Source: Microtetraspora sp. NBRC 16547 (GTDB lineage Bacteria > Actinomycetota > Actinomycetes > Streptosporangiales > Streptosporangiaceae). Taken from it: a DNA stretch of 64,000 nucleotides. The notes below the pieces were generated by a model. That model was not told the origin of the DNA, searched no databases, and saw only the letters and a program-made list of their open reading frames with translations. The DNA lies in contig NZ_BSSE01000009.1 in the NCBI RefSeq assembly GCF_030268965.1, positions 124,001 through 188,000 of the forward strand, written 5' to 3'. Below are positions 43,811 to 53,067 of this stretch, one piece after another (positions within the stretch are counted from its first letter, which is position 1; every line of letters begins with the position of its first letter). The position numbers and the translations under genes were made by a program.

Positions 43811-44704
43811 TTAGAGCTCCGCTCCCTTTCCGCGGATGAGCTCGCGCAGCGCGAGGAGTTGCGGACGCCGGTCGTCCGACCGCCACTGCATCTCCAGGGG
43901 AAGCGTCGCCCGCTCCTGCAGCGGAACCGCGACGACGTTCTCGGACAGGTGGCCGGTCGTCGATCCCGGCACGAGGGAGAACGCCCGCCCCTGCGACAGG
44001 AGGTAGAGCCGGGAGCCGACGATCCTGGGCGGGCTCACGAGCACGTGCGGTTCGAGCCCGCGGTCGGCGCACATCGCGAGGACGAAGTCGTAGTACTTCG
44101 GATGCTGCTCTCTCGGCCACAGGAGCAGGGGAACGTCCGCGAGGTCGCGGAGGGCGACGCCCGGCAGCCTGGCCGCCGGATGTTCGCGGCTGATCGCGAC
44201 GAAGACCGGCTCGTCGGCGATCGTCTCCTTGCGGAAGCCGGGCATGTCGTCGAGGAACCGTCCCAGGCCGATGTCGGCGAGCTCGGCCGCGAGAGCCGAT
44301 GAGACGGCGCCGGTCTCGACGGCCATGTCATCGATCTTGAGGGTGGGAAGGTCGATCTCCGCCTGGCTCAGGACGGCTGGGAGCAGGCGGTTCACGACGC
44401 TTGGGGACGCCACGAGGCGAGCGGTGTTCAACCTCGATTCCTCATGGAGCAGGACCTTCCCGATGAGGGAGCCCGCCCGGTCGAGGAGCAGGCGGCCCTC
44501 GGACGCCATGACCCTGCCCGCCGGGGTCAGGGTGACCGTGCGGCGGCTGCGGTCGAGGAGGGCGAGACCGACGGCCCGTTCCAGTCGGGCGACCTCCTGG
44601 CTCACCGTGGGCTGGGAGATGTGCAGCTTCTCCGCGGCACGCCCGAAGTGGAGGCAGTCGGCGACGGCGAGAAAGACTTCGACCTGCCTGAGAGTGAACT
44701 TCAT
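43811..44704 (-). CDS. LysR-family transcriptional regulator
   Basis: A 297-residue LysR regulator. The DNA-binding N terminus reads MKFTLRQVEVFLAVADCLHF, then GRAAEKLHISQPTVSQEVAR LERAVG-like; the C terminus is a type 2 periplasmic-binding-like effector domain. It is divergent from psuG, the standard position for a LysR activator, and a LysR-type palindrome overlaps its own start codon. It probably controls psuG in response to a pseudouridine-related or sugar-phosphate signal; the effector is unknown. Confidence 0.92.
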   Translation of the reverse strand: MKFTLRQVEVFLAVADCLHFGRAAEKLHISQPTVSQEVARLERAVGLALLDRSRRTVTLTPAGRVMASEGRLLLDRAGSLIGKVLLHEESRLNTARLVASPSVVNRLLPAVLSQAEIDLPTLKIDDMAVETGAVSSALAAELADIGLGRFLDDMPGFRKETIADEPVFVAISREHPAARLPGVALRDLADVPLLLWPREQHPKYYDFVLAMCADRGLEPHVLVSPPRIVGSRLYLLSQGRAFSLVPGSTTGHLSENVVAVPLQERATLPLEMQWRSDDRRPQLLALRELIRGKGAEL

Positions 44705-44717
44705 AGCGTGAAGCTAT
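44703..44717. promoter_or_regulatory. LysR box between lysR and psuG
   Basis: ATAGCGTGAAGCTAT has perfect 5-base arms around a 5-base centre and contains the T-N11-A LysR signature (T44704, A44716). It overlaps the lysR start codon, fitting autoregulation and divergent control of psuG. Confidence 0.6.
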
Positions 44718-44822
44718 CGCAGCCCGAGTTTTTCATTCTGGTTCTTGAGTGCACGCCTCCCTAGCCTGTGAAGCCCGTGCTCACGCCACGCTCTGTGGGC
44801 GACTCGAAGAAGGTCTGAACGT

Positions 44823-45755
44823 ATGTCACGTCTTGCGATCCACGTCTCCGATGAGATCACGCGCGCGGTGGAGACCGGCGCGCCGGTCGTCGCGCTCGAA
44901 TCCACGATCTTCACCCACGGCCTTCCTCGGCCCCGGAACCTGACGGTCGCCCTCGAAGCGGAGGAGCGGATCCGGGCGGAGGGAGCGGTCCCCGCGACGG
45001 TCGGCGTCTACGACGGCGTCCCCACGGTCGGGCTGACCGCCGAGCAGATCGCGGCGCTGTCGGAGGCCGACGACATCGACAAGGTGAGCCTCCGCGACCT
45101 GCCCGTGGTAGCCGGGCTCGGGCGGCACGGCGGGACGACCGTCGCGGCGACCGCCTACCTCGCGAACCGGGTCGGCGTGCGGGTCTTCGCGACCGGCGGG
45201 CTCGGCGGCGTCCACCGCGGCGCCTCCGAGACGTTCGACGAGTCCGCGGATCTGACGACGCTCGCCGTGACGCCCATCACGATCATCAGCGCGGGCGTGA
45301 AGTCGATCCTCGACATCGGGGCGACCCTGGAGCGGTTCGAAACGCTGAACATCCCCGTCATCGGGTACGGGACGCGCCGCTACCCCGGCTTCTACATCTC
45401 GGACTCCGGATATGAGCTGCATTATTCGGTGAACTCTCCCGAGGAGGCCGCGAGGATCATCTCCGCCCGCGACGAACTGGGGCTGCGGCAGGCGGTCCTG
45501 CTCGCCAACCCCGTCGACGAGTCGCGGCAACTGCCGCCGGACGTGCTCGACGACGTGCTGCGACGCGCGTGGGCGGAGGCCGACAGGCAGGGGATCAACG
45601 GCAACGCCGCGACGCCGTTCCTGCTCGAATTCATTCAGCGGGACACCGGCGGCCGCAGCCTGGAGGTCAACGTGGACGTCTACCGCGGCAACGTCACCCT
45701 CGGCGCCAGGGTCGCGGCGGCGCTGTCCGCGGAGACGGCGCGGGACCGGACCTAG
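44823..45755 (+). CDS. psuG: Pseudouridine-5'-phosphate glycosidase
   Basis: A 310-residue enzyme that splits pseudouridine 5'-phosphate into uracil and ribose 5-phosphate. Family blocks are all present: VVALESTIFTHGLPRPRN, DKVSLRDLPVV, GGTTVAATAYLA, FATGGLGGVHRG, SILDIGATLERFETLNIPVI and the C-terminal NGNAATPFLLEFI. The usual partner psuK (pseudouridine kinase) is not adjacent, so the substrate kinase must be elsewhere or absent. The divergent LysR is the probable regulator. Cytoplasmic. Confidence 0.95.
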   Translation: MSRLAIHVSDEITRAVETGAPVVALESTIFTHGLPRPRNLTVALEAEERIRAEGAVPATVGVYDGVPTVGLTAEQIAALSEADDIDKVSLRDLPVVAGLGRHGGTTVAATAYLANRVGVRVFATGGLGGVHRGASETFDESADLTTLAVTPITIISAGVKSILDIGATLERFETLNIPVIGYGTRRYPGFYISDSGYELHYSVNSPEEAARIISARDELGLRQAVLLANPVDESRQLPPDVLDDVLRRAWAEADRQGINGNAATPFLLEFIQRDTGGRSLEVNVDVYRGNVTLGARVAAALSAETARDRT

Positions 45756-45862
45756 GTGACCGGTGCTTTTCTGACGATCTCGCGGTGAACGAGTGTGCGG
45801 CCCCGGTTCGGGAGTCATTCACGCCGCGGTTCGGCGGCGGGTACGAGGGTGGGCGCCGGTCG

Positions 45863-46375
45863 TCACGTTCCCGCTGCCAGAGCTTCGTGGTCACGAACCT
45901 CGCCAGGGTGGATGCCCGCGGTCGAGCGGGCATTCGACGATGGCGCCAAGGGCCTGCTCCGGCGATCGTCGGCACGGGCCAGCAGATATCCGAGTACCGA
46001 CAGACCCGACGCGACACCGGCCACGAACAGGTTCACCGGCACTCCGGCGACACGCGGTATCTGCCCGGGCTCGTCCTCGGCCTCGGATCCCGGCAGCGCG
46101 ACCGCGATGTAGAAGGGCGCATAGGTGAGGATCGGATGCAGTGCAGCGACCTTCAGCGCGAGATCCCGTTCTCGACGTGTTCCCGGTCGCCACAGCAGCC
46201 ACAGCGCGGCGATTGACCAGCCCACGTCGGTCGCGACGGCCGACGCCGCGTGGAAGCGGGCGTGCGGCGTCCAGCGGGGGTTGAAGACGTGCGTGCGGTT
46301 CAGGTCCGCCAGGGCATGGCTGATCCCAGTGCCCAGGACGGCGGCTGTCACGAGCAGCTGACCGACTCTCGCCAT
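45863..46375 (-). CDS. Small membrane protein, DUF6640-like
   Basis: A 170-residue protein with about four hydrophobic segments (MARVGQLLVTAAVLGTG, VGWSIAALWLLWRPG, ILTYAPFYIAVALPG, NLFVAGVASGLSVLGYLLAR). The motif DLNRTHVFNPRWTPHARFHA after the first helix fits the DUF6640 family as I remember it. The start at 46375 has CCGGAGGACAC upstream. It has no operon partner. Function unknown; possibly a DoxX-like small membrane protein. Confidence 0.7.
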   Translation of the reverse strand: MARVGQLLVTAAVLGTGISHALADLNRTHVFNPRWTPHARFHAASAVATDVGWSIAALWLLWRPGTRRERDLALKVAALHPILTYAPFYIAVALPGSEAEDEPGQIPRVAGVPVNLFVAGVASGLSVLGYLLARADDRRSRPLAPSSNARSTAGIHPGEVRDHEALAAGT

Positions 46376-46584
46376 TGTGTCCTCCGGGAGTGCCTGGCCA
46401 GACGGCGTTCGGCGAAGCAGTGGCGGGCCCCTGCGGTCCGCCCTCCGCTGTGGCCTCCCCTCATGTTGGCCGATTACGCCGCCCGGACGGCAAACTCTCC
46501 GCGGTCCCTGGGTGGGGAACCCCCGGCCGTACACGACCACGTCGGGAGCGCCCTGGTCGGCCGCACGCCTGGAGGCCTGCGGGG

Positions 46585-47058
46585 TCAGGAGCAGGCGGCC
46601 AGGAGCTTCTTGCTGGCCAGGTTGACCTTCTTGCTGATTTCGCTCGCCGTGGCGGAGCCGACGTCGAGCTGGGAGAACGCGTCGACCATCTCGGACAGGG
46701 CCGCCTTGAGACCACCGTCGGCCCGCTCGGAGAGCTTCTTGAGTGTGTCGGCGTGGCCCGAGATCGCCTTGTTCATGCTCTCGTGGTCGGTGGGCGCCGC
46801 CATCACCTTGGCCATGAAGTCGCCCGTCGCGGCGACCGCCTCGGCACAGATCGCCGGGTTGCCCGGGCCGCCCGCGACACCTTTCGTACCGTCGTCGGTG
46901 CCACTGTCGTCGGCGCCGCCTGCGACCTTGCTGACGCCGGCCGGCTTGCCTTCTCCGCTCTTGCCGCCGCCGCCGCCGTCGGTGGTGTTGCAGGCCGCGG
47001 TGAGGGAGACGAGCACGATCGCCGCGACGGCTGTGAGGGTCTTCCGGAGGTTGCTCAT
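46585..47058 (-). CDS. Secreted lipoprotein of unknown function
   Basis: A 157-residue lipoprotein. Signal peptide MSNLRKTLTAVAAIVLVSL ends in lipobox LTAAC, then a Gly/Ser/Asp-rich linker of about 40 residues and a helical C-terminal domain (AICAEAVAATGDFMAKVMAA ... ISKKVNLASKKLLAACS). The two late Cys residues could form a disulfide. Good ribosome site (AAGGACC) before ATG 47058. It is likely attached to the outer face of the membrane. I do not recognise the family. Confidence 0.75.
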   Translation of the reverse strand: MSNLRKTLTAVAAIVLVSLTAACNTTDGGGGGKSGEGKPAGVSKVAGGADDSGTDDGTKGVAGGPGNPAICAEAVAATGDFMAKVMAAPTDHESMNKAISGHADTLKKLSERADGGLKAALSEMVDAFSQLDVGSATASEISKKVNLASKKLLAACS

Positions 47059-47421
47059 TGGTGGTCCTTCCGATGTTTCGTCACTGAGAAGGAGCTTTCA
47101 CGCGCTCCCTTGAGGCTCGCTTTCAAAGGCCTGTCACCCAGTGAACACGGCGGACGGGCCGAGGTCGGGGAAAATCGCTGGAGTCAGACCGGTGGACGCA
47201 GGTGCCACGGTCCTCAAGCCTGGCCCGCCAGTGGCTGAGAGTGATCCGTGTCAGCACGGATATCGGCAGCTCATGCGTGCGCCCCGGGCCTCTCGCCGGA
47301 GACGACGGGAGGGGCCGCCGGACGGGGCTTCAAGCACCTCTACATTCCGGGGTGCTGCCAGACGAGCGGTACGGTCGGCGGCACCCCGGGAACTGTCGGT
47401 GCCGAGTGCTTGGGTGGGGGC
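47059..47421. other. Intergenic region without recognised features
   Basis: About 360 bases between divergent genes. It must contain the promoters of the lipoprotein gene and the LLM oxidoreductase; the frame upstream of 47422 is open but not family-like. No repeats or stems stood out. Confidence 0.5.
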
Positions 47422-48231
47422 ATGCGTTACGGCATCGACGTCGCGATCCTCGGTGACCTTGCAGATCCGGCACGCCTGGTCACCCTCGCCCGGGAGGCCG
47501 AGGCCGCCGGGTGGGACGCCGTGCTGGTGTGGGACCATCTGGCCTTCGCCTGGGGCATGCCGTCGGCCGACCCATGGGTGGCGCTGGCCGCCGTGGCCCA
47601 GGCGACCTCGCGAATCAGGCTGGGCACGGCGGTGACGGCCGTGGCCCGGCACCGCCCGGAGAGGCTGGCCCAGACCGTGGCGACGCTCGACAGGCTGAGC
47701 GGCGGCCGCGCGATCCTGGGCGCCGGGCTGGGCGGCGTGACGCGGGAGTTCACCGCCTTCGGCTCAGCGCGTCCCGGCGGGGTCGTGCTCGACGAGGCAC
47801 TCGACGTGATGAGCTCGCTCTGGTCCGGTGACGAGGTGCACCACCGGGGCGCTTGTTACACCGTCGACGGGGTGCGGCTCGCGCCGCTGCCCATCCAGCG
47901 GCCCCGGGTCCCGGTGTGGGTCGGCGGCACGGCGCCGGGCGCCCTTCGGCGTGCCGCACGCTGGGACGGCTGGATCGTCGCCGGAGATGACCAGGAGGGC
48001 CGCATGACGCTTTCGCCCGACTCCCTGGCCGCTCAGGTCACCGAGCTGCGCCGGCACCGGGCTACCGCGGGTGACCTCGACGTGGCGGTCATCGGGGTGA
48101 GCGAGCCCGGCTCAGCGGTGCGGGCCTATGCCGAGGCGGGCGCCACGTGGTGGCTGGAGCACCTCCACAGCTACCGGGGCTCAGTGGAACGGCTGATGCA
48201 GCGCGTCAAGGCGGGCCCACCCGCGCCGTAG
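47422..48231 (+). CDS. LLM-class flavin-dependent oxidoreductase
   Basis: A 269-residue luciferase-like monooxygenase fold protein, short for the class. Typical blocks are MRYGIDVAILGDLADPARLV, WDAVLVWDHLAFAWG, TSRIRLGTAVTAVARHRPER and GRAILGAGLGGVTREFTAFG, with IQRPRVPVWVGGTAPGALRR later. It uses F420 or FMN, which sequence alone cannot separate; in actinomycetes F420 is common. The start ATG 47422 follows GGTGGGGG; the longer open frame upstream is not conserved. It stands alone, convergent with the MFS gene. Substrate unknown. Confidence 0.88.
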   Translation: MRYGIDVAILGDLADPARLVTLAREAEAAGWDAVLVWDHLAFAWGMPSADPWVALAAVAQATSRIRLGTAVTAVARHRPERLAQTVATLDRLSGGRAILGAGLGGVTREFTAFGSARPGGVVLDEALDVMSSLWSGDEVHHRGACYTVDGVRLAPLPIQRPRVPVWVGGTAPGALRRAARWDGWIVAGDDQEGRMTLSPDSLAAQVTELRRHRATAGDLDVAVIGVSEPGSAVRAYAEAGATWWLEHLHSYRGSVERLMQRVKAGPPAP

Positions 48232-48294
48232 CGCCGCGTCCAGGATGCTCGCCGGTGGCGCCGGAACCGGACACGTCCTGCTGTCGACCGGGTC

Positions 48295-49845
48295 TCAGTG
48301 GTGGTCCGCGGCGCTGCCCTGCCGTTGTCCCTTGAGGAGGAACCAGGCGGCCAGGGCGGTGGCCAGGAGGACCACCGCGCCGGCGGCAGCCGTACTGGCC
48401 AGGCCCGCGGTGAAGGCGTCCTGGGCGGCGGTCAGGAGGGCGTGGCCGTCGGCTCCGCCGAGTGAGGCGGCGGCCTCCGCCGCGCCCCCTATGGAGGCGT
48501 GCGCGGCCTCGGCGATTGCGGGCGAGATGCCGGGCGGGGTGGTGAAGCCCTGGTAGACGCCGTTCACGATGGAGCCGAGGACGGCGATGCCGAGCGCCGC
48601 GCCGAGCTCGTAGGCGGTCTCGGCGACGGCGGAGGCGGCGCCCGCCTGCTCCTTCGGGACGCTGGAGACGATCACGTCGGCGGTGGTGGTGAAGGCGAGG
48701 CCCGCGCCGACGCCGACCAGGAGCAGCGTGGTGAGCAGCAGCCCGTAGCCGGTGCTCGGTTCGAGCCTGGTCAGCAGGAGCAGGGCGACGCCGATGCCGG
48801 CGAGTCCGCCGGAGATGACGGCGCGGACCGAGGTCCGGCGGACCGCCGCTCCGGCCAGCAGTCCGGTGAGTACGGCGCCCGCGGTGGCGGGCAGCTCGGC
48901 GATGCCCGCCTGGAGCGGCGAGAGGCCCTGGACGAGCTGGAGGAACTGGGAGAGGAAGAAGACCAGCCCGGTCAGGCCCAGTACGGCAAAGAGGTCACAG
49001 GCGACGACCGCGGAGAAGCCGCGGTGGCGGAAGAGGCGGACGTCGATCAGTGGTGCGGCGAGGCTCTTCTGCCGGCGGACGAACCAGACCAGGGCGGCGG
49101 CACCGACCGCGCCGGCCACGCCGACCTGCGTCGACCAGCCGTGCGACGCGGCGTTCTTGATCGCGTACACCACACCGATCATGCCGACGAGCGAGAGACC
49201 GACGCTGGGCAGGTCCCACGGTCCGGGTGCGGGGTTCTTCGACTCGGGCAGCAGCTTCGCGCCGACCAGGACCAGGAGGGCCATCACCGGCAGGTTGATG
49301 AGGAAGACCGAACCCCACCAGAAGTGCTCCAGCAGGAATCCGCCCGCCAGCGGACCGAGGGCCGCCCCGGCCGAGGCGCTGGAACCCCAGATGCCGATGG
49401 CGAGGGAGCGCTCACGTGGGTCGGAGAAGATGTTGCGGATCAGCGCGAGGGTGGAGGGCATCAGCGTCGCTCCGGCCACGCCCAGCAGGGCGCGGGCGGC
49501 GATCAGCAGTTCGGGGCTGGTGGCGTAGGCGTTGAGCAGCGAGGCGGCGCCGAAGGCGGTGGCGCCGGCCAGCAGGAGCTTCTTGCGGCCGATGCGGTCA
49601 CCGAGGCTGCCCATGGAGACGAGTAGGCCGGCGATGACGAACGAGTAGACGTCGCCGATCCACAGCAACTGGACGCCGGACGGCTTGAGGGCCTCGCTGA
49701 TGAACGGGGTGGCCAGGGCGAGGACCGTCGCGTCGACGGCGACCAGGAGTACGGCGAGTACGAGCACGCCGAGCGCGGCCCAGCGGCCGGGGTGCTTGTC
49801 GTACCGCTCGGTCGGCTCCGGTGTCGGCCGCGAAACGGTGGTCAT
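48295..49845 (-). CDS. MFS transporter, DHA2 (EmrB/QacA) family, 14 helices
   Basis: A 516-residue drug:proton antiporter-type transporter. Helix 1 motif D1 AVLLVAVDATVLALATPFI, motif A GSLGDRIGRKKLLLAGATAF, motif B ARALLGVAGATLMPSTLALI, and motif C WGSSASAGAALGPLAGGFLL define the 14-helix DHA2 family. It resides in the cytoplasmic membrane. The upstream tetR gene (49894-50448) lies on the same strand 48 bases away, so tetR and pump are probably co-transcribed from the palindromic promoter at 50468. Likely drug or toxin efflux. Confidence 0.93.
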   Translation of the reverse strand: MTTVSRPTPEPTERYDKHPGRWAALGVLVLAVLLVAVDATVLALATPFISEALKPSGVQLLWIGDVYSFVIAGLLVSMGSLGDRIGRKKLLLAGATAFGAASLLNAYATSPELLIAARALLGVAGATLMPSTLALIRNIFSDPRERSLAIGIWGSSASAGAALGPLAGGFLLEHFWWGSVFLINLPVMALLVLVGAKLLPESKNPAPGPWDLPSVGLSLVGMIGVVYAIKNAASHGWSTQVGVAGAVGAAALVWFVRRQKSLAAPLIDVRLFRHRGFSAVVACDLFAVLGLTGLVFFLSQFLQLVQGLSPLQAGIAELPATAGAVLTGLLAGAAVRRTSVRAVISGGLAGIGVALLLLTRLEPSTGYGLLLTTLLLVGVGAGLAFTTTADVIVSSVPKEQAGAASAVAETAYELGAALGIAVLGSIVNGVYQGFTTPPGISPAIAEAAHASIGGAAEAAASLGGADGHALLTAAQDAFTAGLASTAAAGAVVLLATALAAWFLLKGQRQGSAADHH

Positions 49846-49893
49846 GGTGCGGTTTGTCCTTCGACAGGGTGGGGGTCGTGAGCGCCGCCGCGA

Positions 49894-50448
49894 TCAGGGC
49901 TGCGGGGTGCGGCGTTCGAGGCCGCCCAGCATCAACCCGGTGATCATCGCGGTGTAGTCGCGGGGTGCGGTCTTGCCGAGCTGGATGGTCCAGGCGGCGG
50001 CGGAGATGAGCCCGTAGAGGGCTTCGATGAGCCAGACCGGGGAGAGGTCGATGCGGAACTCGCCGGACTCCTGGCCGCGCTTGAACAGCGCGGCGATCCG
50101 GACGTCGATCAGCTGCCAGCCCTCGTTGAGCTCCTCGCCCTCGAAGAGCTGGTTCTCGGTGGACAGGAAGGCGAGGAAGCTCGCGACCGGGCGGCTGGCC
50201 TCGACCAGCCGTACCAGCGCCTCGGTGGCACTGCCGTCGTCCAGCCGGGCCTGGTCCACGACCTCCTGGAGCTGGCGCATGCCGAGTTCCTCAAGGGCGC
50301 GGATGAGCGCGTCCCGCCCGGCGAAGTGCCGGTGCAGGGTGGCGCGGCTGATCCCGGCGGCCTTGGCGATCTCGTCCTGGGTGGCGGTCGCCTTGCGCGA
50401 GAGCAGGTCCGCCGCGCAGCGGAGTACGTGGTCACGATCGAACGCCAT
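49894..50448 (-). CDS. TetR-family repressor of the DHA2 pump
   Basis: A 184-residue regulator from ATG 50448 (MAFDRDHVLRCAADLLSRKA). Helix-turn-helix: ATQDEIAKAAGISRATLHRH FAGRDAL-like. The C-terminal domain is helical. A longer start at 50475 is possible but would run through the operator. It precedes the MFS gene on the same strand, and the strong palindrome at 50468-50485 is placed to repress this operon and possibly the divergent acyl-CoA ligase. Confidence 0.92.
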   Translation of the reverse strand: MAFDRDHVLRCAADLLSRKATATQDEIAKAAGISRATLHRHFAGRDALIRALEELGMRQLQEVVDQARLDDGSATEALVRLVEASRPVASFLAFLSTENQLFEGEELNEGWQLIDVRIAALFKRGQESGEFRIDLSPVWLIEALYGLISAAAWTIQLGKTAPRDYTAMITGLMLGGLERRTPQP

Positions 50449-50467
50449 GAGACAAATATACCTCATG

Positions 50468-50485
50468 TGAGACATTGATGTCTCA
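50468..50485. promoter_or_regulatory. Perfect palindrome, candidate TetR operator
   Basis: TGAGACATTGATGTCTCA has two perfect 8-base arms around TG. A further half-site TGAGACA occurs at 50448-50454, across the tetR start codon. Position 20 bases upstream of tetR and in AT-rich DNA makes it a convincing autoregulatory operator. Confidence 0.75.
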
Positions 50486-50645
50486 ATTCAACGTGTTTTG
50501 GCGCGGTGGGGGGCGATCAAGGGAGGGCGGCGGGCGCCGCGCGCGGCCTGTGCGGCGGCTTCCGGCCCGTACAGATCTCCTCAAAAGTGGCGTAAGTCAC
50601 TACGCTCTATCGAAGTTTCGTCTGTTGCGCCGGTTGGAGAACTTC

Positions 50646-52253
50646 ATGTCTTTCGCTGGACTCTCGGCTCCCTCGGAAGCGGCGGTGGACGTCGCCCTCG
50701 CCCGCAGACAGTCTCTCGCTGACCTGCTGCGCCGCTCCGCCAGACGCCATCCCCGCCGGCTCGCCGTCTCGGACGGGAGGACCAGCCGTACCTTCGCCGA
50801 GCTGGACGAGGACGCCTCCCGGGTGGCCGCCGCGCTGATCGCGAGAGGTGTGCGGCCGGGTGAGCGGGTCGCGGTGCTCTCGCGCAACAGCGTGGAATAC
50901 GTGCAGACGATCTTCGGGGTCGCCCGCGCCGGAGCGGTCCTCGTGCCGATCAACTTCATGCTCGGGGCCGACGAGGTCGGCTACGTGCTCGCGCACTCGT
51001 CCGCCGTCGCACTGATCGCGCAGGACGCGCTCCTTCCCGTGGCGCGGGACGCGGTCAAGGCGGCCGACCGCCTCCGGATCCGCGTCGTGTACGGGGACGC
51101 CGACGAGTGGGAGCCGTTCAGCACGCTGCTCGCTCACGAGGCCGCCGAGGATCCGGCCGTCCTCATCGGCGCCGACGACCCCGCCCAGGTCCTCTACACC
51201 TCCGGAACGGAATCGCGTCCGAAGGGCGCGGTGCTGTCCCACGCCGCACTGATCGCGCAGTACAGCAGTTGCGTCATCGACGGCGGCATGGATCGCCACG
51301 ATGTCGAGCTGCACGCCATGCCGCTGTTCCACTGCGCGCAGCAGCACTGCTTCCTGGTGCCGGACATCCAACTTGGAGCGGTCAGCCATATCCTGCCCGG
51401 CCCCGACCCCGCCGCCGTGCTGGAGGCGATGGAGCGCCACCGGGTGACGAAGTTCTTCGCTCCGCCGACCGTGTGGATCTCCCTCCTGCGCCACCCGGAC
51501 TTCGACCGGCGCGATCTCTCCTCCCTCAGGAAGGGCTACTACGGCGCGGCCATCATGCCGGTCGAGGTGCTCAGGGAGATCGGCGAGCGGCTGCCCGGCG
51601 TGCGCCTGTGGAACTTCTACGGCCAGACCGAGATGGCCCCGGTCGCGGTCATGCTTCAACCGGAGGACCAGATCCGCAAGGCGGGCTCGGCCGGCCAGGC
51701 CGCCCTGAACGTCGAGACCCGGGTCGTGGACATTGACGGCAACGACGTGCCCCCGGGGGAGGTCGGGGAGATCGTCCACCGGAGCCCGCATGCCATCCTC
51801 GGTTACCTGGACGACCCGGAGAAGACCGCCGAGGCCTTCCGCGGCGGCTGGTTCCACTCCGGCGATCTGGGGGTGATGGACGAGGAGGGGTACCTCACGG
51901 TCGTCGACCGGATCAAGGACATGATCAAGACCGGCGGTGAGAACGTCGCCAGCCGGGAGGTCGAGGAGGTCATCTACGAGCACCCCGCCGTCGCCGAGGT
52001 CGCGGTCGTCGGGGTCAGGCACCCCAGCTGGATCGAGGCGGTCGTCGCGATCGTGGTGGCCAAGCTGGGCACGGCCGTCACCGAGGAGGAACTGCGGGCC
52101 CACACGCGGTCGCGGCTGGCCGCCTTCAAGGTGCCCAAGGCGATCGCGTTCGTCGACGCGCTCCCGAAGAACCCGAGCGGCAAGATCCTTAAGCGCGAGC
52201 TGCGGGACCTGCACGCCGGCCTCGCCGGCCGGATCCCGGGCGCCGGCCGCTGA
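50646..52253 (+). CDS. Acyl-CoA synthetase / AMP-dependent ligase
   Basis: A 535-residue adenylate-forming enzyme (FadD-like) that activates a carboxylic acid as acyl-AMP and then acyl-CoA. Motifs: P-loop YTSGTESRPKGAVLSH (GTES instead of GTTG), NFYGQTEMAPVA, GWFHSGDLGVMDEEGYLTVV, DRIKDMIKTGGENV, and the catalytic Lys in PKNPSGKILKREL. Start ATG 50646 after TTGGAGAAC; the open frame back towards 50475 is not conserved. Acyl specificity is unknown. An enoyl-CoA hydratase lies 1.5 kb downstream, suggesting fatty or aromatic acid degradation in this neighbourhood. Confidence 0.93.
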   Translation: MSFAGLSAPSEAAVDVALARRQSLADLLRRSARRHPRRLAVSDGRTSRTFAELDEDASRVAAALIARGVRPGERVAVLSRNSVEYVQTIFGVARAGAVLVPINFMLGADEVGYVLAHSSAVALIAQDALLPVARDAVKAADRLRIRVVYGDADEWEPFSTLLAHEAAEDPAVLIGADDPAQVLYTSGTESRPKGAVLSHAALIAQYSSCVIDGGMDRHDVELHAMPLFHCAQQHCFLVPDIQLGAVSHILPGPDPAAVLEAMERHRVTKFFAPPTVWISLLRHPDFDRRDLSSLRKGYYGAAIMPVEVLREIGERLPGVRLWNFYGQTEMAPVAVMLQPEDQIRKAGSAGQAALNVETRVVDIDGNDVPPGEVGEIVHRSPHAILGYLDDPEKTAEAFRGGWFHSGDLGVMDEEGYLTVVDRIKDMIKTGGENVASREVEEVIYEHPAVAEVAVVGVRHPSWIEAVVAIVVAKLGTAVTEEELRAHTRSRLAAFKVPKAIAFVDALPKNPSGKILKRELRDLHAGLAGRIPGAGR

Positions 52254-52343
52254 CTCCGGCCGCCGCCCCGAGCTCCTACGCCTGGTTCGTCACGGCACGC
52301 TCTTACGGCGGCGGCGTGACCGCCTCCGAACTGAGCGCTGTGG

Positions 52344-53036
52344 TCAGCCGGGGGCTGGAGTCCGTGTGAGCTTCCAGAGCCAGCCGATGTGGCGTAGTCC
52401 GAGTCGTTCGGCCACACGCTGGGAGGAATGGTTGTCCGCGCTCGTGCTGTAGAACAGGTGGGGACACTCCGTGGAGAGCAGGTCGGCCCAGGCCGCGGTG
52501 GTCGCTGCCGCGTAGCCGCGGCCACGGAACGCGGGGGAGGTCCAGGTGCCCGCCTCGGCACCCGCGGACGTTCTACGCGGGGTGTGGCAGATGGAGACCA
52601 CCTGATCTCCCTCGATGATCATCGACCACGGCGCTCCTTCGCCACCGCCGACGAGTTCCTCCCACTCCTCCGGCTCCCAGTTGCCGGGCCGCATGGCGCG
52701 GACGCGCTGAGCATCCGTCGGACTGCCCGATCGGAGCACCGCGACAGGGATCTCGAGCCGGACGGGCGAGGATATCAGGTAACTCGGCCCTCCGGTCGCC
52801 GTCAACCGACCTGACCCGGCCTCATCCAAGAGCGCGTGGCACTGCTCCAGAACGGCCGGAGCCCGGCCGGGGTTTGTCGGGCTGGTATCGGCGACAAGGT
52901 CGAGCACCTGACCGGCGAGGCTGTCGGACACGGTGTCAGCAACTGCCGCGCTGATGCCGTCAGCGGCTACGGCGAGAACCAGCTCTTCAGATCCGCGAAG
53001 TCGGCCATGGTCGTCGACATCCCACAGAACGTTCAT
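52344..53036 (-). CDS. GNAT-family acetyltransferase
   Basis: A protein of about 230 residues from ATG 53036 (MNVLWDVDDHGRLRGSEELV); GTG 53087 would add 17 residues but runs into the MazG-like remnant. The C-terminal acetyl-CoA domain shows AGTWTSPAFRGRGYAAATTA AWA-like, then FYSTSADNHSSQRVAERLGL, in which Asn and Ser are typical of the GNAT fold. The N-terminal half matches actinobacterial proteins described only as GNAT N-acetyltransferases. Substrate unknown; monocistronic and convergent with the acyl-CoA ligase. Confidence 0.82.
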   Translation of the reverse strand: MNVLWDVDDHGRLRGSEELVLAVAADGISAAVADTVSDSLAGQVLDLVADTSPTNPGRAPAVLEQCHALLDEAGSGRLTATGGPSYLISSPVRLEIPVAVLRSGSPTDAQRVRAMRPGNWEPEEWEELVGGGEGAPWSMIIEGDQVVSICHTPRRTSAGAEAGTWTSPAFRGRGYAAATTAAWADLLSTECPHLFYSTSADNHSSQRVAERLGLRHIGWLWKLTRTPAPG

Positions 53037-53067
53037 CTCGATCTGCAGAAGATCGAGATCCCGGAGA

